From contig NZ_CP118632.1 in assembly GCF_028993615.1 (NCBI RefSeq), positions 1,240,001 through 1,304,000 on the forward strand: 64,000 nucleotides of DNA, read 5' to 3'. This document shows positions 9,542 through 18,309 of the stretch, piece by piece. How positions within the stretch are numbered: position 1 is the stretch's first letter; every line of letters starts with the position of its first letter. The DNA is from Herbaspirillum sp. WKF16. GTDB taxonomy: Bacteria > Pseudomonadota > Gammaproteobacteria > Burkholderiales > Burkholderiaceae_D. Made by a program: the position numbers and the translations under genes. Below the pieces are notes generated by a model. That model did no database searches. It saw only the letters and a program-made list of their open reading frames with translations, and was not told the origin of the DNA.

Positions 9542-10549
9542 TCAGGATTGGCTCGCCGGGCCGACCACCACCCACAGCCGGGTGCGGTAACTCACGCTCA
9601 CCGGTTGGGTCTGAAGCAGGAATTGCAGCGCGCGGTCGGTGTCGGCGACATGGAACAGCCCCGACACGCGCAGTCCGGCCACTGCCGGATCGCAGCTGAT
9701 ATGGCCGCGCCGGTAGCGCGCCAGTTCGGTCAGCAACGCGTCCAGGCGGATGTTCTGGCCGGCGATGACGCCGTCGGCGAAACCGTCGGCTGCGAACTCC
9801 TGCTCAGGCGCGGCCAGCGCGCCGTCGTCGGCCAGCCAGCCGCTTTGCCCCGGGCGCACGATGAGCGACGCGCCGCCGCCGGCGGGATGCAGTTCGACCG
9901 CGCCTTCCTGCACGCTGATGCGCGCGCGCTGCGACTCCAGTCGCACCACGAAGCGCGTGCCCAGCGCCTGCATCTTGCCGAAGGGCGTGAAGACCCAGAA
10001 CGGCCGTTTCGACGCCGCCGCGCCGTCGGCGCCGGTGGTGACCATGATCTCGCCCCGGCGCAGGATCAGCACCCGGCGCTCGCCCGAGAAATCGGTGCTC
10101 ACCGCGCTGTCGGTATTGAGCACGACGGCGGTGCCGTCCTCCAACTGCAGCCGGCGCTGCTGGCCGACCGCGGTGCTGGCCTCGGCCGTCAGGCGCTGCC
10201 AGCCCAGTTCATCGCGCAAGCTCCAGCCGAACAGGGCGGCGACGCCGCCCAGCGAGAGGATCTTCAGCGCGCGCCGGCGCTGCGCGTCTTGCCGGCGGTG
10301 CTCGCGGTCGGCCGCCGCCAGCACGTCGCGGCCCAGCGCCGCCTGCAACGGCGCGATGGCCGGCTTGAACGCGCCCACCCGTTCCCACGCGAGCCGGTGC
10401 AGCGGATCGGCCTCCAGCCAGCGTTGGAAGCGAGAGCGGGTTTGCTGCGTGGGTTCGCCGTAGTTGAGCTTGACGCCCCACACGATGGCGGCGTCGATCA
10501 CCGCGTCGGGCAGGCGCTGGCTGGTTGGCATGCTGGCGCTTGACGTCAT
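9542..10549 (-). CDS. FecR-family anti-sigma/sigma regulator
   Basis: Inner-membrane protein that transmits the signal from the TonB-dependent receptor to the ECF sigma factor. The 335-aa protein has an N-terminal DUF4880-like domain (AIVWGVKLNYG, FQRWLEADPLHRLAW), a weak membrane segment near 94-112, a FecR periplasmic domain (about 130-235, with FWVFTPFGKMQALGTRF) and a C-terminal secretin/TonB-like part that contacts the receptor STN domain. It lies 6 nt after the sigma-factor gene and just before the receptor gene, so the order sigma-FecR-receptor is complete. Confidence 0.9.
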   Translation of the reverse strand: MTSSASMPTSQRLPDAVIDAAIVWGVKLNYGEPTQQTRSRFQRWLEADPLHRLAWERVGAFKPAIAPLQAALGRDVLAAADREHRRQDAQRRRALKILSLGGVAALFGWSLRDELGWQRLTAEASTAVGQQRRLQLEDGTAVVLNTDSAVSTDFSGERRVLILRRGEIMVTTGADGAAASKRPFWVFTPFGKMQALGTRFVVRLESQRARISVQEGAVELHPAGGGASLIVRPGQSGWLADDGALAAPEQEFAADGFADGVIAGQNIRLDALLTELARYRRGHISCDPAVAGLRVSGLFHVADTDRALQFLLQTQPVSVSYRTRLWVVVGPASQS

Positions 10550-10555
10550 GCGCGC

Positions 10556-11068
10556 CTATTCGAAACGCAGCGCATAGCAGGCGCGCAGGGCGCGGGCGAT
10601 ATGACGCTCGACGGTGGCCAGCGAGACCCCGAGTTCGCGCGCGATCTGCGGGCAGGTGAGCCCGTCCAGCTGGGCCAGCAGGAAGGCGTTGCGCACCGCG
10701 GGCTTGAGGCAGTCGAGGATGGCGTCGATTTCCACCAACGCCTCCAGGAACAGGGCGCGGCTTTCGGCCGAGGGCGCCTGCGCTTCGGGCAGGGCGGCCA
10801 ACGTCTCCAGCCAGGCTTGCTCGAGCTCGCGGCGGCGCCAGTGCTCGATCACCAGGCGTCGCGCGATGGTCGAGAGAAAGGCCTTCGGTTCGCGCGCGGC
10901 CACCGGTTCCTGCCGCGCCAGCAGGCGCATGAACACGTCCTGCGCCAGGTCGGCGGCATCGAAGGCGTTGCCCAGCTTGTAACGCAGCCAGGCTTTCAGC
11001 CAGCCGTGATGGTCGTGGTAAAGGGTGCGCACTTCCTGCTGCAGTAAAGACGAATCGGCGGCCGCCAA
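10556..11068 (-). CDS. ECF sigma factor, FecI type (iron starvation)
   Basis: Extracytoplasmic-function sigma factor expected to direct transcription of the adjacent receptor gene when the receptor is occupied. The 170-aa protein has sigma region 2 (AADLAQDVFMRLLARQE, residues about 10-85) and region 4 (CPQIARELGVSLATVERHI, about 138-165), the usual two-domain ECF form. The start is TTG, chosen because GGGAGGG sits at the right distance before it. A Fur-box-like site lies 43 nt upstream, which fits Fur repression in iron-replete cells. Confidence 0.9.
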   Translation of the reverse strand: MAAADSSLLQQEVRTLYHDHHGWLKAWLRYKLGNAFDAADLAQDVFMRLLARQEPVAAREPKAFLSTIARRLVIEHWRRRELEQAWLETLAALPEAQAPSAESRALFLEALVEIDAILDCLKPAVRNAFLLAQLDGLTCPQIARELGVSLATVERHIARALRACYALRFE

Positions 11069-11110
11069 GCTTCCCTCCCCGGGATTATTTTGGATTGATA
11101 TAGCAATTCA

Positions 11111-11129
11111 AATGAGAATTGTTTGCATT
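11111..11129 (-). promoter_or_regulatory. Fur-box-like operator upstream of the ECF sigma gene
   Basis: The 19-bp site AATGAGAATTGTTTGCATT has a perfect left half (AATGAGAAT) and a right half matching the Fur inverted repeat at 6 of 9 positions. Its place upstream of an iron-starvation sigma factor supports Fur control. This is an inference by eye. Confidence 0.6.
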
Positions 11130-11236
11130 ATGTGGGAAGGCAGACGTTTCGCGCAAATTTATGTAAGGAGGCCTGCGGGCCGCCGCATGCGGGCCTGCAG
11201 GCCGGAATAGATGTTGCAGTGAGGATTTGTGAGGAG

Positions 11237-11258
11237 TATATTTCCACATGGAAATATA
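11237..11258. promoter_or_regulatory. Perfect dyad TATATTTCC-N4-GGAAATATA
   Basis: A 9-bp inverted repeat with a 4-base spacer (ACAT), ending 6 nt before the ribosome site of the small lipoprotein gene. It could be an operator or an AT-rich hairpin in the leader. There is no T-tract after it, so it is not a terminator. Confidence 0.5.
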
Positions 11259-11274
11259 ACAATTGGAGGCAAGC

Positions 11275-11478
11275 GTGAAACGCTACCCAGCCGTCATCCT
11301 GTTGCTCCTCGCCGTTGCCGGCTGCAGCCGTTCGCCTGAAGAACAGCTGGCCTACCAGCACGCGGAGGAGCAATACCAGATCAACCAGCGCAACGCGCAA
11401 CTGCTGCGCCAGGCCCCGGATTCCCCGGAAGAGGGGCAGGAGCGCGCGCCGCGCGGCAGGGAGCCGGCCGGCTCGTGA
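11275..11478 (+). CDS. Small lipoprotein (67 aa)
   Basis: The product begins MKRYPAVILLLLAVAGCSRS, a lipoprotein signal with the lipobox VAGC (Cys17), followed by a charged Gln/Glu/Arg-rich tail of about 50 residues. The GTG start is chosen because GGAGG ends 5 nt before it; an in-frame TTG twelve bases upstream would bury the ribosome site. No known domain is recognised. It lies between the iron-regulated cassette and the LysR gene, on the opposite strand from both, with its own upstream dyad. The mature part is too short for an enzyme; a structural or envelope-stress role is only a guess. Confidence 0.65.
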   Translation: MKRYPAVILLLLAVAGCSRSPEEQLAYQHAEEQYQINQRNAQLLRQAPDSPEEGQERAPRGREPAGS

Positions 11479-11490
11479 CGGCGCCGCGCC

Positions 11491-12702
11491 TCAGCGCACG
11501 ATGCGGCACTGGCGCCGCAACTGCTCGATGAAGGCTTGCTGCACCGGCGTGGCCAGCCAATCCGCGCGGGTGGTGTAGCCCACGGTGCGTTCGGCCTTGG
11601 GCGGCACGACATCCAGCGCCACCACGTCGTTGCGGTAATTGCCGTACAGGATGTGCGAGCGCGAGAGCAGCGAGATGCAGTCGTTTTCTTCCAGCATGGC
11701 CATCATCATGGCCAGCGAACTGGTCTCCACCACCACGCGCGGACGCTCGGGCAGGGTGGCCAGCATCAGCTCCACTACCGTGCGGCGCGGCATGTCCTGC
11801 TGCGGCACCACCCAGCCGTAGGCGGTGAGATCCTTGCGCGATATTTTCTTGCGGCCGGCCAGTGCGTGGCCGCGTCGCACCACCACGGCGTAGGGATCGG
11901 TGAACAGTTCGGTCTCGGCCACGCCGCCCTCCAGTCGCGGCTCGCGCAGGGCGCCGACGATGATGTCGAGCTTGCCGAAGCGCAGGTCCTCCAGCAGCCG
12001 CGCATGCGCGCCTTCGCGGATGGTTACCGCCACGTTCGGATACTCTTCCTGCAGGCGGGCGATGGTGCGCGCCAACAGGCGCTGCGGCAAGAGCGGCAGC
12101 ACACCCACCGACACTTGCCCGCTGGCCAGGCCGCGCGCGGCCACCAGGTCCATCGCGGCCTGGTTGATCTCATTCATGGCGATGGCCAGGCAGCGCGCGA
12201 ATTCCACCCCCACCGGATTGGCCGAGACGCTGTGCACGCGGCGCCGGTACAGCGCCGCGCCGACGGTGGCTTCCAGCTCGCGCGCGGCGCGGTGCACCGC
12301 CGGCTGCGAGATGCCGAGCCGGCGCGCGGCCTCGGCCGCCGAACCGAGTTGGGAGATGGCGATATGGCAGCGCACCTGGGCATCGGTCAGGTGGCGGCAC
12401 ACTGCCGCCGCATCGTGCGCGCGCGGTTTGCCGCCGGCCAGCACGGTGGCCACGGCGGCTTCGATCTGCTCCAGCATGCGCCGCACCCGCCGCTGCAACA
12501 GCCGGCCTTCCTCGGTCAGGTCGCTGCCGCCGTAACCGCGTTCGAACAGCACGGCGCCGAAGCTTTCTTCCAGTTTCTTGATGGCCAGGCTGACCGCCGG
12601 TTGCGTCAGTCCGACCGCCTCGGCCGCATGACTGATGCCGCCTTCCCGGCACACGGCGTCGAACAGCGCCAAGCGGCGCAGGCGGAGATTCTCGTCGGAC
12701 AT
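11491..12702 (-). CDS. LysR-type regulator with two tandem HTH domains
   Basis: Transcription factor of 403 aa, about 100 residues longer than a normal LysR protein. The extra length is a second winged HTH. The first lies at residues 5-64 (GGISHAAEAVGLTQPAVSLAIKK), the second at about 105-165 (GSAAEAARRLGISQPAVHRAARE). A standard LysR effector-binding domain follows (about 190-400, beginning GQVSVGVLPLLPQRLL). It is divergent from the amidohydrolase-to-LigK catabolic block and most likely controls it; an AT-rich inverted repeat lies in the shared 146-bp promoter region. GbpR/PcaQ-like relatives exist in catabolic clusters, but the double HTH is unusual. Confidence 0.88.
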   Translation of the reverse strand: MSDENLRLRRLALFDAVCREGGISHAAEAVGLTQPAVSLAIKKLEESFGAVLFERGYGGSDLTEEGRLLQRRVRRMLEQIEAAVATVLAGGKPRAHDAAAVCRHLTDAQVRCHIAISQLGSAAEAARRLGISQPAVHRAARELEATVGAALYRRRVHSVSANPVGVEFARCLAIAMNEINQAAMDLVAARGLASGQVSVGVLPLLPQRLLARTIARLQEEYPNVAVTIREGAHARLLEDLRFGKLDIIVGALREPRLEGGVAETELFTDPYAVVVRRGHALAGRKKISRKDLTAYGWVVPQQDMPRRTVVELMLATLPERPRVVVETSSLAMMMAMLEENDCISLLSRSHILYGNYRNDVVALDVVPPKAERTVGYTTRADWLATPVQQAFIEQLRRQCRIVR

Positions 12703-12737
12703 CCTTGCCTCATCATTTTCCGGTGCATTTATGGATG

Positions 12738-12758
12738 ATAAGCTTAATATAAATTTAT
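12738..12758. promoter_or_regulatory. Candidate LysR operator between the divergent genes
   Basis: The AT-rich inverted repeat ATAA-N2-TTA-ATA-TAA-N2-TTAT is centred in the intergenic region between the double-HTH LysR gene and the amidohydrolase gene. LysR sites usually carry a T-N11-A core with imperfect dyad symmetry, and this fits. No footprint data are available. Confidence 0.5.
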
Positions 12759-12848
12759 GGGATGTGGCGCAGTTGAAATTAGCCGATATCGTCTCGCTTC
12801 AATACACTTTGCCTGTTTCTGCCGCGAAGAGAATATTGGAGCTTAACA

Positions 12849-13715
12849 ATGTACGACATCGTCGATACGCATACCCACGCCATTTCGTCCGACCACGTGC
12901 GCTATCCGCTGGCGCCGGTCGGCGGCAAGCAGTCCGACTGGTCGGCGCACCGCCCGGCCGACTACGGCAACCTGCTGGCGTCCCTGGATGACGCCGGCAT
13001 CGCGCATGCGATGGTGGTGCAGGCCTCCACCGCCTACGGCAACGACAACCGCTATGTGGTGGACGCGGTCAGGGCGCATCCCGACCGCTTCTGCGGCGTG
13101 TTCTCGATCGACGTGCTGGCGCCGGACGCGGTCGACAAGTTCAAGCATTGGCTGGCCGAAGGCATGTCGGGCCTGCGCCTGTTCCTGACCGGCACCACCA
13201 TGCCCGGCCAGGCCAACTGGCTGGACGATCCTCGCTCCTTCCCGGTGTGGGAGTACGCCCAGGCCAACGGCATCTCGATCTGCCTGCAGATGACCGCGGC
13301 CGGCATCCCGGCGCTCAAGGGCATGCTGGAGCGCTTCCCCAGGGTGCGCGTGCTGCTGGACCACCTGGCGCGTCCCGACCTGGCCGGCGGCCCGCCGTAC
13401 GAATCGGCGCGCTCGCTGTTCGAGCTGGCCGCGTATCCCGGCGTCTACCTCAAGCTGACCAACCGCACCATCGCCGAATCGGGACGCGGGCTGTCCACGC
13501 CGCAGGCCTTCTTCCCCCGGGTGCTGGAAGCCTTCGGCGCCAACCGCATCGCCTGGGGCTCCAACTTCCCCTCGGCCGAAGGTTCGCTCAAGTCGCTGCT
13601 GGCCGAGGCGCAGGCAGGCCTGGCGTTGCTCTCCGAGTCCGACCGCAAGTGGATCTTCGGCGACACCGCGCGCTCCATCTATCCTGAGCTCACGCGCATG
13701 GGAGCGGCCAAATGA
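12849..13715 (+). CDS. Amidohydrolase-2 family metal-dependent hydrolase (TIM barrel)
   Basis: Predicted cytoplasmic hydrolase, lactonase or decarboxylase of the amidohydrolase superfamily, 288 aa. The metal-binding DTHTH motif is at residues 6-10 (His8, His10), a later ligand is in LLDHLARPD, and the strand-8 motif reads WGSNFPS, with Asn where LigI-type 2-pyrone-4,6-dicarboxylate hydrolases have Asp. It therefore is not clearly LigI. The ATG is preceded by TTGGAG. It is first in the block divergent from the double-HTH LysR gene and overlaps the next gene by 4 nt. A role in opening a lactone or hydrolysing an intermediate of aromatic-acid catabolism is inferred. Confidence 0.82.
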   Translation: MYDIVDTHTHAISSDHVRYPLAPVGGKQSDWSAHRPADYGNLLASLDDAGIAHAMVVQASTAYGNDNRYVVDAVRAHPDRFCGVFSIDVLAPDAVDKFKHWLAEGMSGLRLFLTGTTMPGQANWLDDPRSFPVWEYAQANGISICLQMTAAGIPALKGMLERFPRVRVLLDHLARPDLAGGPPYESARSLFELAAYPGVYLKLTNRTIAESGRGLSTPQAFFPRVLEAFGANRIAWGSNFPSAEGSLKSLLAEAQAGLALLSESDRKWIFGDTARSIYPELTRMGAAK

Positions 13716-14620
13716 AACAGCAAGACGGCGTGCTGCACCTCACCGCGGCGCTCAAGAAATATCCGCACACGCAAGGCCTGATCGAGGGCGCCATCGCCGA
13801 GCCCGGCCTGCGACTGGATTGCCAGGTGGTCGAGCCGATCCATCGCGCCTTCGCGCCGATGGCCCGCAGCCAGGCCTACGACGTCAGCGAAATGGCGATC
13901 GTCACCTTCCTGCAGGCCAAGGCCTACGGCAAGCCGCTGGTGATGTTGCCCAGCGTGCTGGCGGCGCGGCTGCAGCAAGGCTGCATCGTCTACAACAGGC
14001 GGCGCGGCCCGCTGGGCGTGATCGACCTGCCCGGCGCGCGGGTCGGCGTGCGCGCCTATACCCAGACCACCGGCATGTGGGTGCGCGCCATCCTCGACGG
14101 CACCTACGGCGTGGCCAGCGACAAGATCGAATGGATCACCTTCGAGGGCGGCCACCTGGAAGAGTATCGCGACCCGGCGTTCGTCACCCGCGCGCCGACC
14201 GGCAAGGAGATGCTGCAGATGCTGCTGGACGGCGAGATCGACGCTGCCATCTTCGGCAACGACCTGCCCGACCATGAGGACATCGCGCCGCTGATCCCGG
14301 ATCCGGCCGCGGCCGACCAGGTCTGGTACGGGCAGCACGGTTTCTATCCGACCAACCACGTGGCGGTGATGCGCAGCGATATCGCGCAGGCCGACCCGGA
14401 AACCGCGCGCGGCGTGTACCGCCTGTTGCGCCGGGGCAAGGACGCCACCCCCGATCCCGTGGCTGCGCGCAAGCGCGTGCCGGACGGCATCGAGGCGATG
14501 CGCGGGGCGTTGGAAATGATCATCCGCCATTGCGAGCGGCAGCAGCTGTTGCCGCGTAAGATCGGCGTGGACGAAGTCTTCGCCGATAGCCTGGCATTGC
14601 TCGGCGCCGAGGCGCGCTGA
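13712..14620 (+). CDS. 4,5-dihydroxyphthalate decarboxylase-like protein
   Basis: 302-aa protein resembling the Pht5/4,5-dihydroxyphthalate decarboxylase family, which has a periplasmic-binding-protein-like fold but acts in the cytoplasm. Supporting stretches are the start LTAALKKYPHTQGLIEG, the segment YDVSEMAIVTFLQAKAYG and the domain-closing HGFYPTNHVAVMR. There is no signal peptide, so it is not an ordinary ABC solute-binding protein. It is translationally coupled (ATGA) to the amidohydrolase. In phthalate pathways this family makes protocatechuate, which would feed the LigJ/LigK steps further on; the exact substrate here is not proven. Confidence 0.75.
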   Translation: MKQQDGVLHLTAALKKYPHTQGLIEGAIAEPGLRLDCQVVEPIHRAFAPMARSQAYDVSEMAIVTFLQAKAYGKPLVMLPSVLAARLQQGCIVYNRRRGPLGVIDLPGARVGVRAYTQTTGMWVRAILDGTYGVASDKIEWITFEGGHLEEYRDPAFVTRAPTGKEMLQMLLDGEIDAAIFGNDLPDHEDIAPLIPDPAAADQVWYGQHGFYPTNHVAVMRSDIAQADPETARGVYRLLRRGKDATPDPVAARKRVPDGIEAMRGALEMIIRHCERQQLLPRKIGVDEVFADSLALLGAEAR

Positions 14621-14748
14621 ACCCGCAAGCGGCGGCGCGAACCACGCGCCGCCCAATGACGCGGCGCCCGCCCGGGCGCCCCGATCCGACGTCGCCGCCA
14701 AGAGCGATATGGAAAGAACCAGACCATCTTATTGAGGAGAGCATCAAC

Positions 14749-16086
14749 GTGGACATGAAAGATTTGCCCGTCCCACGACAGAAGACCAGGAAGCCGTTCT
14801 ATCGCGACATTTCCTTCCAGGTGCTGGTCGGCATCGTGCTCGGCGTGGTGGTGGGGCATTACTGGCCCAACATCGGCACCGCGTCGCAACCGTTGGGCGA
14901 CGCCTTCATCCGCCTGATCCAGATGGTGGTCGGCCCGGTCATCTTCTGCTCGGTGGTGAGCGGCATCGCCAACGCCGGCGACATGAAGAAGGTCGGCCGG
15001 GTCGCGATCAAGGCGCTGATCTACTTCGAGGTGGTGACATCCATCGCGCTGGTGATCGGCCTGGTGACCATCAACGTGCTGCAGCCCGGCGTGGGGATGA
15101 ACATCGACGTCAACGCGCTCGACAAGGGCGCGGCCAACAGCTACATCACGCAGGCCAGCCACTTCGTCTCGACCAGCACCTTCCTGCTGAACCTGATCCC
15201 CAAGACCATGGTCTCGGGCTTCGCCAACGGCGACATCCTGCAGATCCTGTTCGTCTCGGTGCTGTTCGGCTTCGGCCTGGCCGCGGCCGGCGAACGCGCC
15301 AAGCCCATGCTCAATGTGCTGGAGAGCTTCGCCCAGGGCGTCTACTGGATCATCGGCCTGGCCATGAAGATCTCGCCGATCGCCGCCTACGGCGCCATCG
15401 CCTTCACCGTCAGCAAGTTCGGGGTCGGCTCGCTGGTCTCGCTGGGCAAGCTGGTGGGTGAGTTCTACCTGACCTGCCTGCTGTTCTTCGTGCTGGTGCT
15501 GTGGCCGGTGGCGCATTTCAGCGGCTTCTCGCTGTTGAAGCTGATGCGCTACATCCGTTCCGAACTGCTGCTGGTGCTGGGCACGAGCTCGTCGGAAAGC
15601 GTCTTCCCGCAGTTGCTGCGCAAGCTGGAGCAACTGGGTTGCGAGAAATCGGTGGTCGGCCTGGTGCTGCCCGGCGGTTATTCCTTCAACCACGACGGCA
15701 CCTGCCTGTACTTCGCCGCGGTGTCGGTGTTCCTGGCCCAGGCCACCAATACCGCGCTGGGCTGGGAGCAACAGCTGGCCCTGCTGCTGGTGTTGCTGAT
15801 CACCTCCAAGGGCGGAGCCGGGGTGGCGGGTTCGGCCATCGCCGTGCTGGCTGCCACGCTGGCCTCGACCAACGCGATCCCGGTGTCGTCGATCGCGGTG
15901 GTGCTGGGCGTGCACCGCCTGCTGTCCTCGGCTTTCGTCTTCGTCAACATCACGGGCAATGCGCTGGCCACGGTAGTGGTGGCGCGCTGGGAAAACGCAC
16001 TCGACCGCGACCGGCTCAAGACTGAGCTCGACGCAGGTTATGTCGAACCGGAAGTCGCCATCAAGAGCGTCGCGGCGCACCACTGA
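14749..16086 (+). CDS. DctA-type dicarboxylate:cation symporter
   Basis: Inner-membrane transporter of the DAACS/GltP family, predicted to import C4-dicarboxylates or a carboxylated aromatic. The GTG start has GAGGAG nine bases upstream; an in-frame ATG two codons later is the alternative, and sequence before 14749 lacks a ribosome site. The 445-aa protein has eight membrane helices plus two re-entrant loops. HP1 carries GTSSSESV, TM7 carries NHDGTCLY (the NMDGT-like cation/substrate motif) and HP2 carries SKGGAGVAGSA. It sits between the decarboxylase-like gene and a porin gene, so uptake across both membranes is encoded side by side. Confidence 0.9.
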   Translation: MDMKDLPVPRQKTRKPFYRDISFQVLVGIVLGVVVGHYWPNIGTASQPLGDAFIRLIQMVVGPVIFCSVVSGIANAGDMKKVGRVAIKALIYFEVVTSIALVIGLVTINVLQPGVGMNIDVNALDKGAANSYITQASHFVSTSTFLLNLIPKTMVSGFANGDILQILFVSVLFGFGLAAAGERAKPMLNVLESFAQGVYWIIGLAMKISPIAAYGAIAFTVSKFGVGSLVSLGKLVGEFYLTCLLFFVLVLWPVAHFSGFSLLKLMRYIRSELLLVLGTSSSESVFPQLLRKLEQLGCEKSVVGLVLPGGYSFNHDGTCLYFAAVSVFLAQATNTALGWEQQLALLLVLLITSKGGAGVAGSAIAVLAATLASTNAIPVSSIAVVLGVHRLLSSAFVFVNITGNALATVVVARWENALDRDRLKTELDAGYVEPEVAIKSVAAHH

Positions 16087-16153
16087 ACGCAGTCGTCGTT
16101 CAGGCCGTATCAAGCAATAAAAAACAACCAATAAACAGCCAACTACCATTTGT

Positions 16154-16173
16154 CGCATGCCGTGAGGCATGCG
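16154..16173 (+). promoter_or_regulatory. Leader hairpin abutting the porin ribosome site
   Basis: Perfect 8-bp stem CGCATGCC/GGCATGCG with a GTGA (GNRA-type) loop. The 3' arm runs directly into the GGGGGAG ribosome site of the porin gene. With no T-run it is not a terminator; it may stabilise the mRNA or modulate initiation. Confidence 0.5.
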
Positions 16174-16186
16174 GGGGAGATCACGC

Positions 16187-17215
16187 ATGAAAAAATTCGT
16201 CCGCACCTGCGCCGTCGTCGCCGCCGTCGCACCCGCCATGCATGCCGCGCATGCCCAATCGAGCATCACCATCTTCGGCACCGCCGACGGCGGTGTGCGT
16301 TACCAGACCAATGCCAACGCGGCCGGCGGCAACAAGGTCTTCATGGGATCGAACGGCTGGAACAGCTCCAACAAGATCGACATCGCCGGCAGCGAAAACC
16401 TGGGCGGCGGCATGGAAGCCCACTTCCTGCTGGAAAACGGCTTCAACCTGGCCACCGGCGCGCTGGACAACACCACCAACACCCTGTTCCAGCGCCAGTC
16501 CTTCGTCGGCATCAAGGGCGGCTGGGGCGCGCTGGACATGGGGCGCCAGTACACCATCTCGCATGACTTCATCTCGGACTACGATCCGTTCCACTTCAAC
16601 TACACCTCGCTGATCCCGCTGACCCAGGCCTCCAGCGGCACACGCTTCTCGAACGACCTGAAGTACACCGGCGAATTCGGCAACTTCAAGTTCGAGCTGG
16701 AGAATTCCTTCGGCGAGGCCGCCGGCAACTTCAACAACGGCTCGGCGCGCGGCGTGGGCCTGCAATACTACGCCGGCGACCTGACCGTGGGCGCCTCCTA
16801 CAACCGCCGCTTCGTCCAGGTCGGCGCCACGTTCCGCAACGAGAACTACTACCTGACCGGCGCGGCCTACAAGTTCGGCAACTTCGCGCTCTCCGGCGGC
16901 TACATGATCGACACCATCGAGATGCCGGCCAACATCGCCAACACCGTCACGCGCAACATCTTCGGCGGCGCCAGCTATTCGTTCTCGGATCGCGTCAAGC
17001 TGACCGGCGGCTTCTACAAGACCGCGGTGTCGACCGACCGCGCCCAGAGCAAGAACATGAGCATCGTCGGCCTGGACTACTACCTCTCCAAGCGCACCAA
17101 GCTGTACGTCGAGGCGGACTACAACAAGTACCGCCGCGCCGTGGTCACCACCCTCAACACCGTCGGCGTGGGCCACCAGATGGCCTACACGATGGGCATC
17201 AACCACCGCTTCTAG
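16187..17215 (+). CDS. Gram-negative porin (Burkholderia OmpC-like)
   Basis: Outer-membrane trimeric porin, 342 aa, with signal peptide [20 protein letters not shown] and cleavage near AHA-QSS. The mature start [15 protein letters not shown], the conserved [22 protein letters not shown] segment and the terminal Phe (GINHRF) are typical of betaproteobacterial 16-strand porins. The start at MKKF has GGGGGAG upstream. Lying between a carboxylate symporter and LigJ, it probably admits the pathway substrate. A strong terminator follows, so ligJ-ligK are either read through or start from their own promoter. Confidence 0.93.
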   Translation: MKKFVRTCAVVAAVAPAMHAAHAQSSITIFGTADGGVRYQTNANAAGGNKVFMGSNGWNSSNKIDIAGSENLGGGMEAHFLLENGFNLATGALDNTTNTLFQRQSFVGIKGGWGALDMGRQYTISHDFISDYDPFHFNYTSLIPLTQASSGTRFSNDLKYTGEFGNFKFELENSFGEAAGNFNNGSARGVGLQYYAGDLTVGASYNRRFVQVGATFRNENYYLTGAAYKFGNFALSGGYMIDTIEMPANIANTVTRNIFGGASYSFSDRVKLTGGFYKTAVSTDRAQSKNMSIVGLDYYLSKRTKLYVEADYNKYRRAVVTTLNTVGVGHQMAYTMGINHRF

Positions 17216-17227
17216 TCGTTTCGCGGC

Positions 17228-17262
17228 GCGGCCGTCCCGGTGGGCGGCCCGCCGTTTTTTTT
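17228..17262 (+). terminator. Rho-independent terminator after the porin gene
   Basis: Stem GCGGCCGTCCC/GGGCGGCCCGC (one bulge on each side, loop GGT) followed by eight T residues, 13 nt after the porin stop codon. Confidence 0.8.
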
Positions 17263-17277
17263 ATCGGGAGAATCCGC

Positions 17278-18309
17278 ATGATCATCGATTGCCACGGCCA
17301 CTACACCACCGCGCCCAAGGCGCTGGAGGACTGGCGCAACCGGCAGGTCGCCAACCTGAACACGCCGGAGCTGGGGCCGAAGGTCGCCGAGCTGCGCATC
17401 AGCGACGACGAGCTGCGCGATTCCATCGAGACCAACCAGCTGCGCCTGATGAAGCAACGCGGCGCCGACCTGACCATCTTCTCGCCGCGCGCGTCGTTCA
17501 TGGCGCACCATATCGGCGACCTCAACACCAGCCAGACCTGGGCGGCAATCTGCAACGAGCTGTGCCATCGCGTGGCGCAATTGTTCCCGGATCACTTCAT
17601 CGGCGCGGCCATGCTGCCGCAGTCGCCGGGGGCGGACATCCGCAGCTCGCTGGCGGAGCTGGAGAAATGCGTGAAGGAGTACGGTTTCGTCGGCATCAAC
17701 CTGAACCCGGATCCGTCCGGCGGCCACTGGACTTCGCCGCCGCTGTCAGACAAGTCCTGGTATCCGCTCTACGAGAAGATGGTGGAGCTGGAGGTGCCGG
17801 CCATGATCCACGTGAGCACGAGTTGCAACGCCTGCTTCCATACCACGGGCGCGCACTACCTGAACGCCGACACCACGGCCTTCATGCAGTGCCTCACCTC
17901 CGACCTGTTCAAGGACTTCCCGACGCTGAAGTTCCTGATCCCGCACGGCGGCGGCGCGGTGCCTTACCACTGGGGCCGCTTCCGCGGCCTGGCGCAGGAG
18001 ATGAAGAAGCCGCTGCTCAAGGATCACCTGTTGAACAACATCTTCTTCGACACCTGCGTCTACCACCAGCCGGGCATCGACCTGCTCACGCGGGTGATTC
18101 CGGTGGAGAACGTGCTGTTCGCCTCCGAGATGATCGGCGCGGTGCGCGGCATCGATCCCGAGACCGGGCATTACTACGACGACACCAAGCGCTACATCGA
18201 CGCGGCCGACCTGACCGCGCAAGAGCGCCACCAGATCTACGAGGGCAACGCGCGCCGGGTGTACCCGCGCCTGGACGCCGCCCTGACAGCGAAAGGATTG
18301 CAAGCATGA
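17278..18309 (+). CDS. ligJ: 4-oxalomesaconate hydratase (LigJ type)
   Basis: Adds water to 4-oxalomesaconate to give 4-carboxy-4-hydroxy-2-oxoadipate, a late step of protocatechuate 4,5-cleavage and of gallate breakdown. The 343-aa protein matches Sphingobium LigJ as I recall it over the whole length: start [17 protein letters not shown] (metal ligands His6, His8), [54 protein letters not shown] and [14 protein letters not shown]. The ATG is preceded by GGGAG. It overlaps ligK by 4 nt. The ring-cleaving dioxygenase and the CHMS dehydrogenase of this pathway are absent from the window. Confidence 0.93.
   Translation: MIIDCHGHYTTAPKALEDWRNRQVANLNTPELGPKVAELRISDDELRDSIETNQLRLMKQRGADLTIFSPRASFMAHHIGDLNTSQTWAAICNELCHRVAQLFPDHFIGAAMLPQSPGADIRSSLAELEKCVKEYGFVGINLNPDPSGGHWTSPPLSDKSWYPLYEKMVELEVPAMIHVSTSCNACFHTTGAHYLNADTTAFMQCLTSDLFKDFPTLKFLIPHGGGAVPYHWGRFRGLAQEMKKPLLKDHLLNNIFFDTCVYHQPGIDLLTRVIPVENVLFASEMIGAVRGIDPETGHYYDDTKRYIDAADLTAQERHQIYEGNARRVYPRLDAALTAKGLQA

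Noticed and set aside
12849..13715. LigI (2-pyrone-4,6-dicarboxylate hydrolase)
   Set aside because: Same superfamily, but key segments (WGSNFP instead of WGTDWPH, different N-terminus) do not match LigI well enough.
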